The notes below the pieces were generated by a model. The model was not told the origin of the DNA. It worked only from the letters and a program-made list of their open reading frames with translations, and ran no database searches. The position numbers and the translations under genes were made by a program. This document shows positions 1 through 8,657 of a stretch of 64,000 bases of DNA, piece by piece. Source of the stretch: Mesorhizobium sp. B2-7-2 (GTDB lineage: Bacteria > Pseudomonadota > Alphaproteobacteria > Rhizobiales > Rhizobiaceae); NCBI RefSeq assembly GCF_006440775.1, contig NZ_VFTZ01000007.1, positions 62,001 to 126,000 of the forward strand. The letters run 5' to 3'. Positions within the stretch are counted from its first letter, which is position 1. The number at the start of each line of letters is the position of its first letter.

Positions 1-228
1 ACCAACTGGAGCGGCTTTGCCCGTCACATCCTCGACACAAGCCGGGCGTTTGGTGGCCCGCACGCGACGGTGCGTGATATCGCGACGGCGGACTATCCGA
101 CCAAGGCCAGGCGCCCGCAAAATTCGCGGCTGTCGAGCGCGAAGTTTGAGGCTGCATTCGGGTGGCAGGCGCCGGGATGGCGGGAGTCGGCGGCGAAGGT
201 GGTTCGCCGGCTGGGGAGCGGCGCATGA
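1..228 (+). CDS. rmlD: dTDP-4-dehydrorhamnose reductase, C-terminal end (partial)
   Basis: The first 75 codons of frame 1 encode the end of an RmlD-like reductase, cut by the window edge. The family's C-terminal signature is visible: an I-x-T-x-DYPTKARRPxNSRL stretch, then a final helix region ending in the stop at 226-228. RmlD performs the last step of dTDP-L-rhamnose synthesis, the NADPH reduction of dTDP-4-keto-L-rhamnose, in the cytoplasm. It sits 25 bp upstream of the polysaccharide exporter genes on the same strand, which fits a surface-polysaccharide operon. The catalytic N-terminal part is not in the window, so activity cannot be judged. Confidence 0.85.
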   Translation, partial: TNWSGFARHILDTSRAFGGPHATVRDIATADYPTKARRPQNSRLSSAKFEAAFGWQAPGWRESAAKVVRRLGSGA

Positions 229-253
229 CCAGGCATGAGTACACCGGCGATCT

Positions 254-1036
254 ATGAGGGAGTTAGTCTTTCTGCTTATCGGGCGAGAAGTTGCAGGCCG
301 CTATCGCGGCTCCGCGCTCGGGCTTCTTTGGTCATTGATCAACCCTCTATTCATGTTGGCCGTCTACACCTTCGTTTTCGGCGTGGTGATGAAATCGCGC
401 TGGGCGGTTCCCGGTCACGAAAGCGCAACACATTCGACCGGTGAGTTCGCGATTATTCTGTTCTGCGGATTGATCGTTTTTCAGTTTTTCGCGGAAGTGG
501 TTTCACAGGCGCCTGGGCTAATTGTAGCCAATGCCAACTACGTGAAGAAAATCGTATTCCCGATTCAAATCCTGCCAGTGGTTTCGGCGGGCGCTGCGCT
601 GTTTCATGCCGTCGTCAGTTTGCTGGTGCTGCTCGTTTTCGCCTATGTGGTGTTCGGAGCCATTCCGCTTACTCTGGTTTTGGCCCCAGTGGTATTCGCG
701 CCGCTGATTGTCATGGTGCTCGGCATCGCCTGGACGTTGGCATCGATCGGCGTCTACTTTCGCGATATGAACCAGATCGTGACACCGTTCGTCACCGCGA
801 CCGTATTCCTCTCGCCGGTATTTTTCCAGAGAACGGCACTGCCGGACTGGCTACAGCCATGGCTTTCACTTAATCCCATCTCGGTTCCAGTCGAGAGTTT
901 TCGCAGTGTTGTCATCTTCGGCGTACAGCCGGACTGGGTGGCGCTTGGCAACTACTCCCTGGTGGGGATCGTGATAGCGTTCCTCGGCTATCAGTTTTTT
1001 CAGAAAACTCGCAGGGGATTTGCTGATGTCCTCTAG
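254..1036 (+). CDS. wzm: O-antigen/polysaccharide ABC transporter permease (Wzm-like)
   Basis: This 260-residue integral membrane protein matches the ABC-2 type permease that exports undecaprenyl-linked polysaccharide across the inner membrane. The N-terminal amphipathic signature GREVAGRYRGSALGLLWS (about residues 10-27) precedes a first membrane span. About six hydrophobic segments follow, with the usual FxxxxxxTPxVTxxxFLSPVF region near residue 185. The ATG at 254 is the only usable start in frame, because an in-frame TGA lies at 236-238. The gene overlaps the wzt start by 11 bp, so the two are translationally coupled and form one transporter. Confidence 0.93.
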   Translation: MRELVFLLIGREVAGRYRGSALGLLWSLINPLFMLAVYTFVFGVVMKSRWAVPGHESATHSTGEFAIILFCGLIVFQFFAEVVSQAPGLIVANANYVKKIVFPIQILPVVSAGAALFHAVVSLLVLLVFAYVVFGAIPLTLVLAPVVFAPLIVMVLGIAWTLASIGVYFRDMNQIVTPFVTATVFLSPVFFQRTALPDWLQPWLSLNPISVPVESFRSVVIFGVQPDWVALGNYSLVGIVIAFLGYQFFQKTRRGFADVL

Positions 1037-2459
1037 CGGATACCAGGCCGGCGCCAGCGGCTCGGATGTTGCCATCCGAGTGCGTGACGTGTCGAAGCAT
1101 TACGTGATGTTCGAGCGACCCGAGGATCGCTTTAAGCAGATGGTGGTGCCACGGTTGGAGCGTCTGATCGGCCGTCCCCCGCGCCGCTATTTTCGCGATT
1201 TTGCCGCTCTGTCGGGCGTATCGTTTGAAATCGGGCGTGGCGAAACGATCGGCATCATCGGTCGTAATGGCTCGGGCAAGTCGACGCTGCTGCAGATCGT
1301 GTGTGGCACGCTGCAGCCCACCAGCGGTTCGGTCGAGGTCAACGGACGGATCGCCGCTCTGCTTGAACTCGGTGCTGGGTTCAATCCGGAATTCACCGGC
1401 CGCGAAAATGTTTTCCTCAATGCTTCGATCCTCGGCGTGCCTCGCAAGGAAATGGAATGGCGTTTCGATGACATTGCCCGTTTTGCTGATATCGGCCCTT
1501 TTCTCAATCAGCCAGTGAAGACCTATTCGTCGGGCATGTATGTGCGGCTGGCCTTCGCTACCGCCATCAATGTCGACCCTGATATTCTGGTGGTGGACGA
1601 GGCCCTTGCGGTGGGGGATGAAGCGTTCCAACGCAAATGTTTTGCTCGCATCGAAGACATCAAAGACAGAGGCGGCACTATTCTGTTCGTTAGTCATTCA
1701 GCTCAGACTATCGTGCAATTGTGCACTCGGGCCCTGTTGATCGATGGCGGCGAAAAGATACTCGAAGGGCAGCCGAAAGGTGTCGTAAGTCAATATCAGA
1801 GACTGATGAACCTCGCGGGGGACGAGGCTCTAACCATCCGAGAACAAATCAGGCAGACAGGTAGCCTGAGCCCTCAGCATCTCGATAGTCAGAGCAAAAA
1901 TACCACTCTTGATAATAAAGATCACGTTCTAGATTTCGATCAAAGAAATACGAGTAATTCCAGCGACGATAGCTGGTTTGACCCTTCGCTTGTCTCGCCA
2001 GCTAAAGTTGAATATGAGAGGCAGGGAGCTAAGATAGATCGACTTAAGATAGTTAACTTAAATGGAGATCAAGTAAACGTACTTGCCTTTGGAAAAAGGT
2101 ATTTTTACCAATACGATGTCGAATTTGACAAAGAAATCTACAATGTTGGATTTGGTATGCTTATAAATACCAGAACCGGACTTGGTATTGCAGGTATAGG
2201 TAAAGGAGTGCGAGGTACACCTGTTATAAAACAGGTGAAAAAAGGCGAACGGGTCAAGGTATCTATAGAATTTAACGCCTCATTGCTACCTGATGTGTAT
2301 TTTTTAAACGCCGGAGTAATGGGGCGGTCAGCTGAAGGCAGCGTTTTCGCCCATCGAATTTTGGATGGTATGGCATTTCGAGTTGCTGCAGTTCCGGATC
2401 TAGAAGCAACCGGAATCGTAGACTTAGGAATTGTATTTAATCACGAGTTTATTGATTGA
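1026..2459 (+). CDS. wzt: Polysaccharide ABC transporter ATP-binding protein with C-terminal carbohydrate-binding domain (Wzt-like)
   Basis: The nucleotide-binding half of the exporter. Visible motifs are Walker A GRNGSGKS (about 79-86), signature YSSGM (167-171), Walker B ILVVDE (187-192) and an H-loop histidine near 224. From about residue 320 a beta-rich domain of the Wzt C-terminal type follows; in known members it binds the glycan's end group and sets substrate specificity. I chose ATG 1026 because AGGGGA at 1013-1018 lies 7 nt upstream; an in-frame TTG at 1020 has no room for that site. The 3' part from about 1850 is strikingly AT-rich (2041-2100 has 20 G/C in 60) compared with the ATPase part (35 in 60 at 1201-1260). 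This suggests that the specificity domain was exchanged by recombination. Confidence 0.93.
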   Translation: MSSSGYQAGASGSDVAIRVRDVSKHYVMFERPEDRFKQMVVPRLERLIGRPPRRYFRDFAALSGVSFEIGRGETIGIIGRNGSGKSTLLQIVCGTLQPTSGSVEVNGRIAALLELGAGFNPEFTGRENVFLNASILGVPRKEMEWRFDDIARFADIGPFLNQPVKTYSSGMYVRLAFATAINVDPDILVVDEALAVGDEAFQRKCFARIEDIKDRGGTILFVSHSAQTIVQLCTRALLIDGGEKILEGQPKGVVSQYQRLMNLAGDEALTIREQIRQTGSLSPQHLDSQSKNTTLDNKDHVLDFDQRNTSNSSDDSWFDPSLVSPAKVEYERQGAKIDRLKIVNLNGDQVNVLAFGKRYFYQYDVEFDKEIYNVGFGMLINTRTGLGIAGIGKGVRGTPVIKQVKKGERVKVSIEFNASLLPDVYFLNAGVMGRSAEGSVFAHRILDGMAFRVAAVPDLEATGIVDLGIVFNHEFID

Positions 2460-3331
2460 GGAAAACCTGGTGTTGACGGCGGTACTTTGTTCGGAGCCCT
2501 AGCGCTCCCCAGGTTGACCAATTCGTTGAATTCTGCTCGCACCGCGTCCATGGCGGAAATATCGAGCTGCCCTTCTGCGGCCGCCTCGATCAGCGCTTCG
2601 AGGCGAGTGGCCAACGAATGCAAGGGACCTTCATCGACAGACGATGATCTAGGCTGATCGAAATGTCTCAATTCGCGCCTGGGGATCGTCTCCAGAATAT
2701 GCATACGATCCTTGACGGCTGTGTGAAACTCGATCCCCGTATCTATCGCTACCTTTTGAGGTACGTATCTCCAGTCGGCCATTGCGGTATGGTAGCGTAC
2801 AATCGATCTTGGTAGCCTCCTCGAAAATAGTTCCGCGTCAAGCGTATACCGAAGCCAGACTTCGATAGCCTTATCGGCATAGCTCGTGAACGCCCGCTGG
2901 AACGAGGATTGAACCTCTACGAAGGGTCGATAAACCAATACCGAAGCAGCCCAGACTCCCTGATCGCGAAAGATCATTTGCCAGATTGGTAGTAGGCTCG
3001 AAAGGCGAGGGTCCTTCATCACGGCAAAATAACTCTCGCTGAAATTGCGGGAAAACTCATACCACAATTCGGCCTTGTAGGTCTGCAATTGGGAATATGT
3101 GAGTCGTCTGATGTCGCGCTCACGGTTAGAATGCCATGCCAGCCCGATATCCGTCAGCAGCCTGTCGTGGATCTCGACAATTCGCGCGGGTTCCCAAAAT
3201 CCCGCCTCATTAAGCACGTTAGCTGGAAGCGAATATCGCGGAAGCCCGTTAAGAGCGGTTCCAAGGAGTTGAGATATGTATGATGTTCCGCTCCTTGGGG
3301 CGCCAAGGATAAGTAGGGCGTGTTTCGTCAT
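2441..3331 (-). CDS. Sulfotransferase-family protein
   Basis: A 296-residue protein beginning with a hydrophobic strand and a P-loop-like GAPRSGTSYISQLL (residues 10-23), the 5'-phosphosulfate-binding loop of the PAPS-dependent sulfotransferase fold. A later VMKDPRLS-type segment (about 107-114) fits the 3'-phosphate-binding region of the family. It would transfer sulfate from PAPS to a sugar of the surface polysaccharide, which is inference from the locus. It runs opposite to its neighbours and overlaps the end of wzt by 19 bp, tail to tail. Its composition is lower in GC than the housekeeping part of the window, consistent with a mobile O-antigen cassette. Confidence 0.75.
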   Translation of the reverse strand: MTKHALLILGAPRSGTSYISQLLGTALNGLPRYSLPANVLNEAGFWEPARIVEIHDRLLTDIGLAWHSNRERDIRRLTYSQLQTYKAELWYEFSRNFSESYFAVMKDPRLSSLLPIWQMIFRDQGVWAASVLVYRPFVEVQSSFQRAFTSYADKAIEVWLRYTLDAELFSRRLPRSIVRYHTAMADWRYVPQKVAIDTGIEFHTAVKDRMHILETIPRRELRHFDQPRSSSVDEGPLHSLATRLEALIEAAAEGQLDISAMDAVRAEFNELVNLGSARAPNKVPPSTPGFPQSINS

Positions 3332-3503
3332 TTCAGTATTTTCTTAGTTTAGCATTTTCTTATTTGCAACCGGTAGAGACTTGTACGACAGCATTTCGGT
3401 GGCACTACCTAGTTTCGTATTGTATCTACGCGCGGCGGGTTAACGGGGGCGAGACTGGGCTTGATGCACGAGCCTTGTCATTTCGAATGAACCGGAGATT
3501 TGT

Positions 3504-5372
3504 ATGCGGCGCTTAGCAATTGCCTTCTTTTACGACAAGGATGGCATCATAGACGACTATATGGTGACCCTGTTAGGCGGGCTTCGAACCAATGTCTCCA
3601 CGATCGTATTCGTTAGCAATGGTCCGATTACAACCGAATCACGTTCAAAAATTGTCGATCTGGTCGATGAAATTCTCATTCGCGACAACGTAGGGTTTGA
3701 TGTCTGGGCTTATAAAGCCGCCCTTGAGCACGTCGGGTTCGATAAGCTCGCTCTATGGGATGAAGTCATCCTTTTAAATCATACCTTCTATGGTCCAATC
3801 TATCCGTTCTCCGAAATGTTTGACCGCATGGACGCCACGTCCTGTGATTTTTGGGGAATGACCGCACATCGCAAGATGACTCCGAACCCGTTCACGGGGG
3901 CTGGTGTTTTGCCCATGCACCTGAATTCGCATTTCATCGCAATCCGGAAGAAGATGGCGATGTCCAGCGAGTTCGAGTCGTACTGGCGTTCGATGTCGCC
4001 AATTGACAGTTACACAGACTCCATCCTCAAGCACGAAAGCCGTTTCACACAGCATTTTACGGACCTCGGGTTTTCGATGGAAGTCTATCTCAATGCAGAC
4101 GATAATTGGTCTGACTATCCGGCATTTATCGACGTTGACGAGTCCTTACTTCGGCGTTCTCCGATATTAAAGCGTAGACTATTTTTCCATGATCCAATGT
4201 TTCTCGAGCAGAATGCTGTCGACCTTCCGCGGGCGTTGCGCATAATTGAGGAGACGTCGGATTATCCTGTCGAACAAATCTGGACGAACATTCTAAGGAC
4301 GGCGACACTCGGAACTCTGATAACAAATGCGTCTCTTATTCGCGTCTTGCCGGATATTTCAGAAGGAACTAGTGATAGCGGCCTGCGTATAGCGGTCTGC
4401 GCGCATGTTTACTACACCGAGATGCTTGATGAGATTTTGTCTCACGCGAGGCATATCCCTCACGGTTATGATTTTATCGCCACGACAAGCTCTGAAGAAA
4501 AGAAGGCTGAGATAGAAGAGCGAATTCGCTCGGAAGCATCGATCAAGAATGCATTCGTTTTGGTTGTAAAGCAAAATCGCGGGCGCGATATGGCGTCACT
4601 GTTTATCGACTGCCGCGAATTCTTTTTGGATGACCGATATGATCTTGTCTGTCGGCTTCATACCAAAAAGTCTCCACAGGTCTTTGCGTCTCGGGGCAAT
4701 CTTTTCAAGCGCCACATGTTCGATAATTTGTTAAACAGCCGAGGATATGTCGAACACCTGATAGCGCTGTTCAGCCGCTCACCCAGCCTCGGCCTCGCTA
4801 TACCCCCGCTGGTCCACATATCCTATCCGACACTTGGGCATGCTTGGTTTGCTAACCGTCCAAAAGCACAAAGCGTCGCTGAGGAACTTGAGCTGAACGT
4901 GACTTTTGACGAGCACACGCCGGTCGGCGCCTTCGGGACGATGTTTTGGTTCAAGCCCAGGGCTCTGCGGAAACTATTCGAAAGAAAGTGGCAGTATGAC
5001 GATTTCAACGCCGAGCCCCATCACGTCGACGGTGGCCTAGCTCATGTTTTAGAACGCCTTATTCCCTATGTTGCGCAAGGCGCTGGATTTCGCACAATAG
5101 TAGTGATGTGCGCGCATCAGGCCGAACACAATTATGCGATGCTGGAATACAAGCATCGGCAACTGTCATCACATTTTCCCAATGGTGATTTTCGCTGGCA
5201 GAATCATATGCTGACCCTATGGGAAAGGTCAGGATATGCAGGTGAAACAATCAAGCAGGCAATGCGGGGCCTTTTGTACGCTACAGAACGCAGTGCCGCC
5301 TTCCGTTACCCGAAGTTGGCACGGTATGCTCGTCCGTTGTATCAGCGACTAGTTGCTCGCTTCCGCTTCTAG
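3504..5372 (+). CDS. Rhamnan synthesis protein F (RgpF)-like protein
   Basis: A 622-residue protein of the rhamnan synthesis F family, found in rhamnose-containing polysaccharide loci of streptococci and many Gram-negatives. Two family-like blocks can be seen. One is near residues 60-130 (VGFDVWAYKAAL and ILLNHTFYGPIYPF). The other is near 358-392 (NRGRDMASLF, then YDLVCRLHTKKSP), the usual GRD...HTKKS signature. The precise activity of this family is not settled; a rhamnosyltransferase or polymer-assembly role is generally assumed. CGGAG lies 7 nt before the ATG at 3504. It stands alone between two minus-strand genes and is followed at once by a perfect palindrome that probably ends transcription. 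Confidence 0.8.
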   Translation: MRRLAIAFFYDKDGIIDDYMVTLLGGLRTNVSTIVFVSNGPITTESRSKIVDLVDEILIRDNVGFDVWAYKAALEHVGFDKLALWDEVILLNHTFYGPIYPFSEMFDRMDATSCDFWGMTAHRKMTPNPFTGAGVLPMHLNSHFIAIRKKMAMSSEFESYWRSMSPIDSYTDSILKHESRFTQHFTDLGFSMEVYLNADDNWSDYPAFIDVDESLLRRSPILKRRLFFHDPMFLEQNAVDLPRALRIIEETSDYPVEQIWTNILRTATLGTLITNASLIRVLPDISEGTSDSGLRIAVCAHVYYTEMLDEILSHARHIPHGYDFIATTSSEEKKAEIEERIRSEASIKNAFVLVVKQNRGRDMASLFIDCREFFLDDRYDLVCRLHTKKSPQVFASRGNLFKRHMFDNLLNSRGYVEHLIALFSRSPSLGLAIPPLVHISYPTLGHAWFANRPKAQSVAEELELNVTFDEHTPVGAFGTMFWFKPRALRKLFERKWQYDDFNAEPHHVDGGLAHVLERLIPYVAQGAGFRTIVVMCAHQAEHNYAMLEYKHRQLSSHFPNGDFRWQNHMLTLWERSGYAGETIKQAMRGLLYATERSAAFRYPKLARYARPLYQRLVARFRF

Positions 5373-5379
5373 CGTGGGA

Positions 5380-5405
5380 TGCCTCGGCGCTCGAGCGCCG
5401 AGGCA
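5380..5405. terminator. 26-nt perfect palindrome between convergent genes, probable bidirectional terminator
   Basis: The left arm TGCCTCGGCGCTC (5380-5392) is followed directly by its exact reverse complement (5393-5405). It lies in the 40-bp gap between the convergent ends of the RgpF-like gene and the epimerase. No clean T-run follows, so a terminator role is inferred from position and stem strength. Confidence 0.6.
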
Positions 5406-5412
5406 CAATTGC

Positions 5413-6468
5413 CTAAACAAGCGTGTCGATCCAATCGCCAAGAATCGATATACCCTTTCCGACCGGGAACTGCGGCCGCCAACGCATTGCTTTTGTCGTG
5501 TCGGTGATGTCGGCAACGGCACACCGGACGTCTCCGTTCCGAAACGCTCCGGTAATTTGTGGAGGCGGTGCCCCGTACCTTTTTGCAATGATTTCAGCGA
5601 GCTGCAGAATTGTGGTCTTTTCGCCGGTTCCGATATCGAATGCCTCCGCCTTTGGCAGATCGGCATCAGCGGCTTCAACTATTGCATTCGCGACATCGTC
5701 TATCAGGATAAAATCCCGTCCGATGTCTCCATCTTCGTAGACCGGTATCGATCGCCCTTCCTTGGCCATCCGGATGAACAAGGAAACGATCCCGGTATAG
5801 GAGTTCGTTAGCGACTGCCCTGGTCCGTAGACATTCTGAAGCCGCAGGACATTGAGGACCGAACCGAACGAAAGCGTCCAAGCCCGCAGAACCTGCTCTT
5901 GAGTGAGTTTCGTCGCCCCGTAGACGCTTGTGGGGTCTGGCCTTGTGTGTTTGGCACCCATCGATAATGACGTCGCGTTAGGAAAATCCCATTGCTTCGC
6001 TTCAAGCTGGGCCTTGGACCTCTGTCCTGGATAGATAGTGGCTCCAGACGTCCTGTCTTTCCAGGCACCTTCTCCGTAAACTGCTCGACTCGATGACAGC
6101 ACAAAGCGAGATGGAACGTGATCGACCTTTGCAAGCGCGTCGAGCATTCGCGTTGTGCCAACGACATTCACAAGCGCATGGCGCGTGGCTTCCGTGAGAG
6201 ACTGTCCTGTCCCGGTCTCTGCCGCAAGATGAATGATCACGTCTGGACGATACCTTGTTAGGACGTCGTCCCAAGTAGCGATCTCGGTCACGTCCGAAAC
6301 GATCAGTTCGACTTGAGACGAAAGCGCCTTCGGTCTTTCTCGTACAGCGTGGATTTGAGGGTGAAGATTATCGATCGCGACCACCCGATCAAATTTACGC
6401 GTCAGTTTCTCCGATATCGCGCAGCCGATAAAACCGGCCCCACCGGTAACGAGGCAAACTCCGTCCAT
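5413..6468 (-). CDS. NAD(P)-dependent nucleotide-sugar epimerase/dehydratase (possibly dTDP-L-rhamnose 4-epimerase type)
   Basis: An extended short-chain dehydrogenase of 351 residues. It shows the Rossmann motif TGGAGFIG (8-15), an acidic residue after strand 2 (D33), the active-site SSS (125-127) and Y173-x3-K177. A C-terminal substrate domain carries RLQNVYGPGQSL. GGAGAC sits upstream of the ATG. The roughly 40-residue insertion between the Ser and Tyr motifs recalls the WbiB/Tll dTDP-L-rhamnose 4-epimerase group, and an rmlD end lies 5 kb away. UDP-glucose-type substrates cannot be excluded, so only the fold is certain. It runs with the acyltransferase on the minus strand. Confidence 0.8.
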   Translation of the reverse strand: MDGVCLVTGGAGFIGCAISEKLTRKFDRVVAIDNLHPQIHAVRERPKALSSQVELIVSDVTEIATWDDVLTRYRPDVIIHLAAETGTGQSLTEATRHALVNVVGTTRMLDALAKVDHVPSRFVLSSSRAVYGEGAWKDRTSGATIYPGQRSKAQLEAKQWDFPNATSLSMGAKHTRPDPTSVYGATKLTQEQVLRAWTLSFGSVLNVLRLQNVYGPGQSLTNSYTGIVSLFIRMAKEGRSIPVYEDGDIGRDFILIDDVANAIVEAADADLPKAEAFDIGTGEKTTILQLAEIIAKRYGAPPPQITGAFRNGDVRCAVADITDTTKAMRWRPQFPVGKGISILGDWIDTLV

Positions 6469-6581
6469 TCATAGGTCTCCTTTTCAATTCTGTTACAGAG
6501 AGTCCGTTGCGATGAGATCAGCACCTCTAGAGTCCGGCCTATGCCTCTTGGTGGGCGCCGGGCCGCTCCGCCGATATCGCG

Positions 6582-7739
6582 CTATCCTTCAGCTGGTGCT
6601 AGTCGTGCCACCGCTGGTGCGCCGGCTAGCCGTCGGGCGACCTTGCGCCCGTAGTCATTCACCGGCCGCTCAAGTAGAGAATATGTTGCTGCGGATACGG
6701 CAATGACACATGTAGCGACCACGATCAGTATCACTAGGTAGGAAACCGACTGTGGCGTGGATCGCTCGATTGCTCTGATTGCTCCCTGCAATATCAAAAT
6801 GACGGGAACATGGACGAGATAGATGCTGTAGCTGCGCTCCCCCAACCAATCTGTCCAGTAGTTCACCAGCGCAGGCATCGGAGCGGCGGAAAATCCGAGA
6901 ACGACCAGGCAGAACATCGCCCCACGCCAGTAGTATGGCTCAATAAGCGAAGATCGACCCGACTGAATCATCATGAATATCGCTATCGATGAAAATAACA
7001 AGAAGATACCAATAGACCGCTTTTCGGGGTTTTTTGCCAGATACGGAGCCAGATGGAACGCGAGCAAACCAAATCCAAAAATTGGCAATTTGTGAATTGC
7101 GGCATAGAGAATGTAATTGCTCGGGGTGGCGACCAGCGCCGGTAGTGCCAGCTGATAAACGTTTCCAATAATAATAAACAGCACAACTGCTGCTGCCGCA
7201 TGCCAAATATTTTTCACTCGCGCGTAAATAAAGGGGAAAACGAGGTAAAACGGCATCTCGATTCCGATGGTCCAACCCGAAGGAACTATCGATGGCTGGT
7301 ATCCATCAATAAAATTGAAAACAAAAAAAACGTTCGCGAAGATTTCACCGAACTCACGTTCTGGATATCGGATGATCATCAAGAGCATTACCAGGTAAAA
7401 TAGAGGCGCAATACGGAAAAAGCGGCGCAGAGCGAAGCCGACTAGGGGGCGTTTTTCCTGGGCGTGCCCAGGCATAGATAGGCAGAGCGAGAAGGCGCTG
7501 ACGACGAAAAAAAGCTCGACACCCATCGACCCGCTGACAACGAACATATCGAGCCAATCGGGTACGTACAGTCGTGGGGAAAGGCTAAGAGCGGTGTGCT
7601 CCATCAGCACCCACATCGCAGCCAAGCCTCTCAGGGCATTCAGGTATTTTAGCCTGGATTTTCCTTGCCCTTCAATCTGCAATAGCTGCGTCCTTCTCGT
7701 ATGAATGGCGCTTCTACCGTGATGGGGTACACAGTGCAA
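6582..7739 (-). CDS. Acyltransferase-3 family membrane protein (O-acetyltransferase)
   Basis: A multi-span membrane protein of the acyltransferase-3 family, which moves acyl groups, often acetyl, from the cytoplasm to exported glycans. The N-terminal LNALRGLAAMWVLMEHT block carries the conserved R and H of the family, and a V-ELFFVVSAFSLCL block follows. About ten hydrophobic segments fill the rest. The ORF opens at ATG 7739, but a TTG at 7682 preceded by AGAAGGA gives a protein 19 residues shorter that begins just before the conserved block; either start is possible. The setting suggests O-acetylation of the surface polysaccharide. Confidence 0.85.
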   Translation of the reverse strand: MHCVPHHGRSAIHTRRTQLLQIEGQGKSRLKYLNALRGLAAMWVLMEHTALSLSPRLYVPDWLDMFVVSGSMGVELFFVVSAFSLCLSMPGHAQEKRPLVGFALRRFFRIAPLFYLVMLLMIIRYPEREFGEIFANVFFVFNFIDGYQPSIVPSGWTIGIEMPFYLVFPFIYARVKNIWHAAAAVVLFIIIGNVYQLALPALVATPSNYILYAAIHKLPIFGFGLLAFHLAPYLAKNPEKRSIGIFLLFSSIAIFMMIQSGRSSLIEPYYWRGAMFCLVVLGFSAAPMPALVNYWTDWLGERSYSIYLVHVPVILILQGAIRAIERSTPQSVSYLVILIVVATCVIAVSAATYSLLERPVNDYGRKVARRLAGAPAVARLAPAEG

Positions 7740-7920
7740 AGCAAAAGCTGTCCGAAAAACATACGTGCAGCCAAGTGCCCCAAAAAACTTCTAGCCCTCC
7801 CTCTCCCTGCGTTAACGCGATAACAGGGCGGCGGGTCGGGGATCTGCAATCTGAAGTGGCGGTGGACGATATTTTTGTCCTGGGCCTGCCTGATGGCATC
7901 TTCGCGCCTACTCAATTGGC

Positions 7921-8477
7921 TTGAGGATGGTGATGGCAGTGACGCAGGACGGTCTGAACGGCTTTGATGAAGAATTCCTGGCGAAGTGGGAGCCAACATC
8001 GAACCGGGAAAAGTGCTTGGCGCGCGGCGTTCTCTATAGGGAACAAAAGGGCCTTGAAATAGGCGCTCTTAATTTCCCTACTCTGCCAGTCGATGATGTC
8101 TCCTACGTCGACTATGCGTCGACTGAAGAACTGACGCGACCCCTGCATTTTCCGGATCGCCAGCTCCATTCTTGGCTTTGCAACAAGCATATGAAATTAG
8201 GGACAATGCATCTTACATCGATAGTCACTGCTGGATATTTACGCCGTCTTCGTTTCTCGACCTGATTGACGGCGCTTGCAGGTTGGGCCTCTTTTCCCTG
8301 GTTCCGGATTTTCTCGAGCCGACGTCCCCTGGCCAATTCGAGTTCTATTTTTCCGCGAAGAAGGCACCAGTTGAGATGCCAGAAGAAGCACTGAGGTCGC
8401 TGCAAGCCGAGAAGATCTCGTCGATCCGCAACAGCTTGCGCAAGCGAGACAAGGAACTGCGCCTGCTTATTTCGTAA
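7921..8477 (+). pseudogene. Remnant of a SAM-dependent methyltransferase: internal deletion plus frame change
   Basis: Two overlapping ORFs in different frames look like the two ends of one methyltransferase of the kind common in O-antigen clusters. The first part (7921 to about 8150) reads KGLEIGALNFPTLP then VSYVDYASTEEL, like the motif-I start of these enzymes. The second (from about 8180 to 8477) reads YIDSHCWIFTPSSFLDLI and LVPDFLEPTSPGQFEFYFS, like their C-terminal part. The middle of the SAM-binding domain, roughly 120-150 residues, is missing and the frames do not match. I infer a deletion near 8150-8175. The result should not be a working enzyme. Confidence 0.7.
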
Positions 8478-8510
8478 GCTGCATCGCCAAGCATGGCTCT
8501 TTGATTTTAC

Positions 8511-8553
8511 GCAATTCCGGACGGAAAACCGCTCACACTTTTCCTGGAATTGC
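8511..8553. repeat. Palindromic intergenic repeat, family 2, copy 1
   Basis: A 43-nt imperfect palindrome with arms GCAATTCC (8511-8518) and GGAATTGC (8546-8553). The same unit recurs at 34911-34954 with one extra base in the centre. It lies 33 bp after the methyltransferase remnant. Confidence 0.8.
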
Positions 8554-8657
8554 TCTAGGAAAGACGCGGATTTCGAGTTGTTTTTGCTGTTGACAGCCGG
8601 GGGCGGCCGGGCTCATTCCAATGAGCGTCGGCAGTCTTCCAACAGCAAAGCAGACTG

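Noticed and set aside
7740..7920. Short frame ending DDIFVLGLPDGIFAPTQLA before the methyltransferase remnant
   Set aside because: It has no start, no family resemblance I can name, and is too short to tell a gene end from chance.
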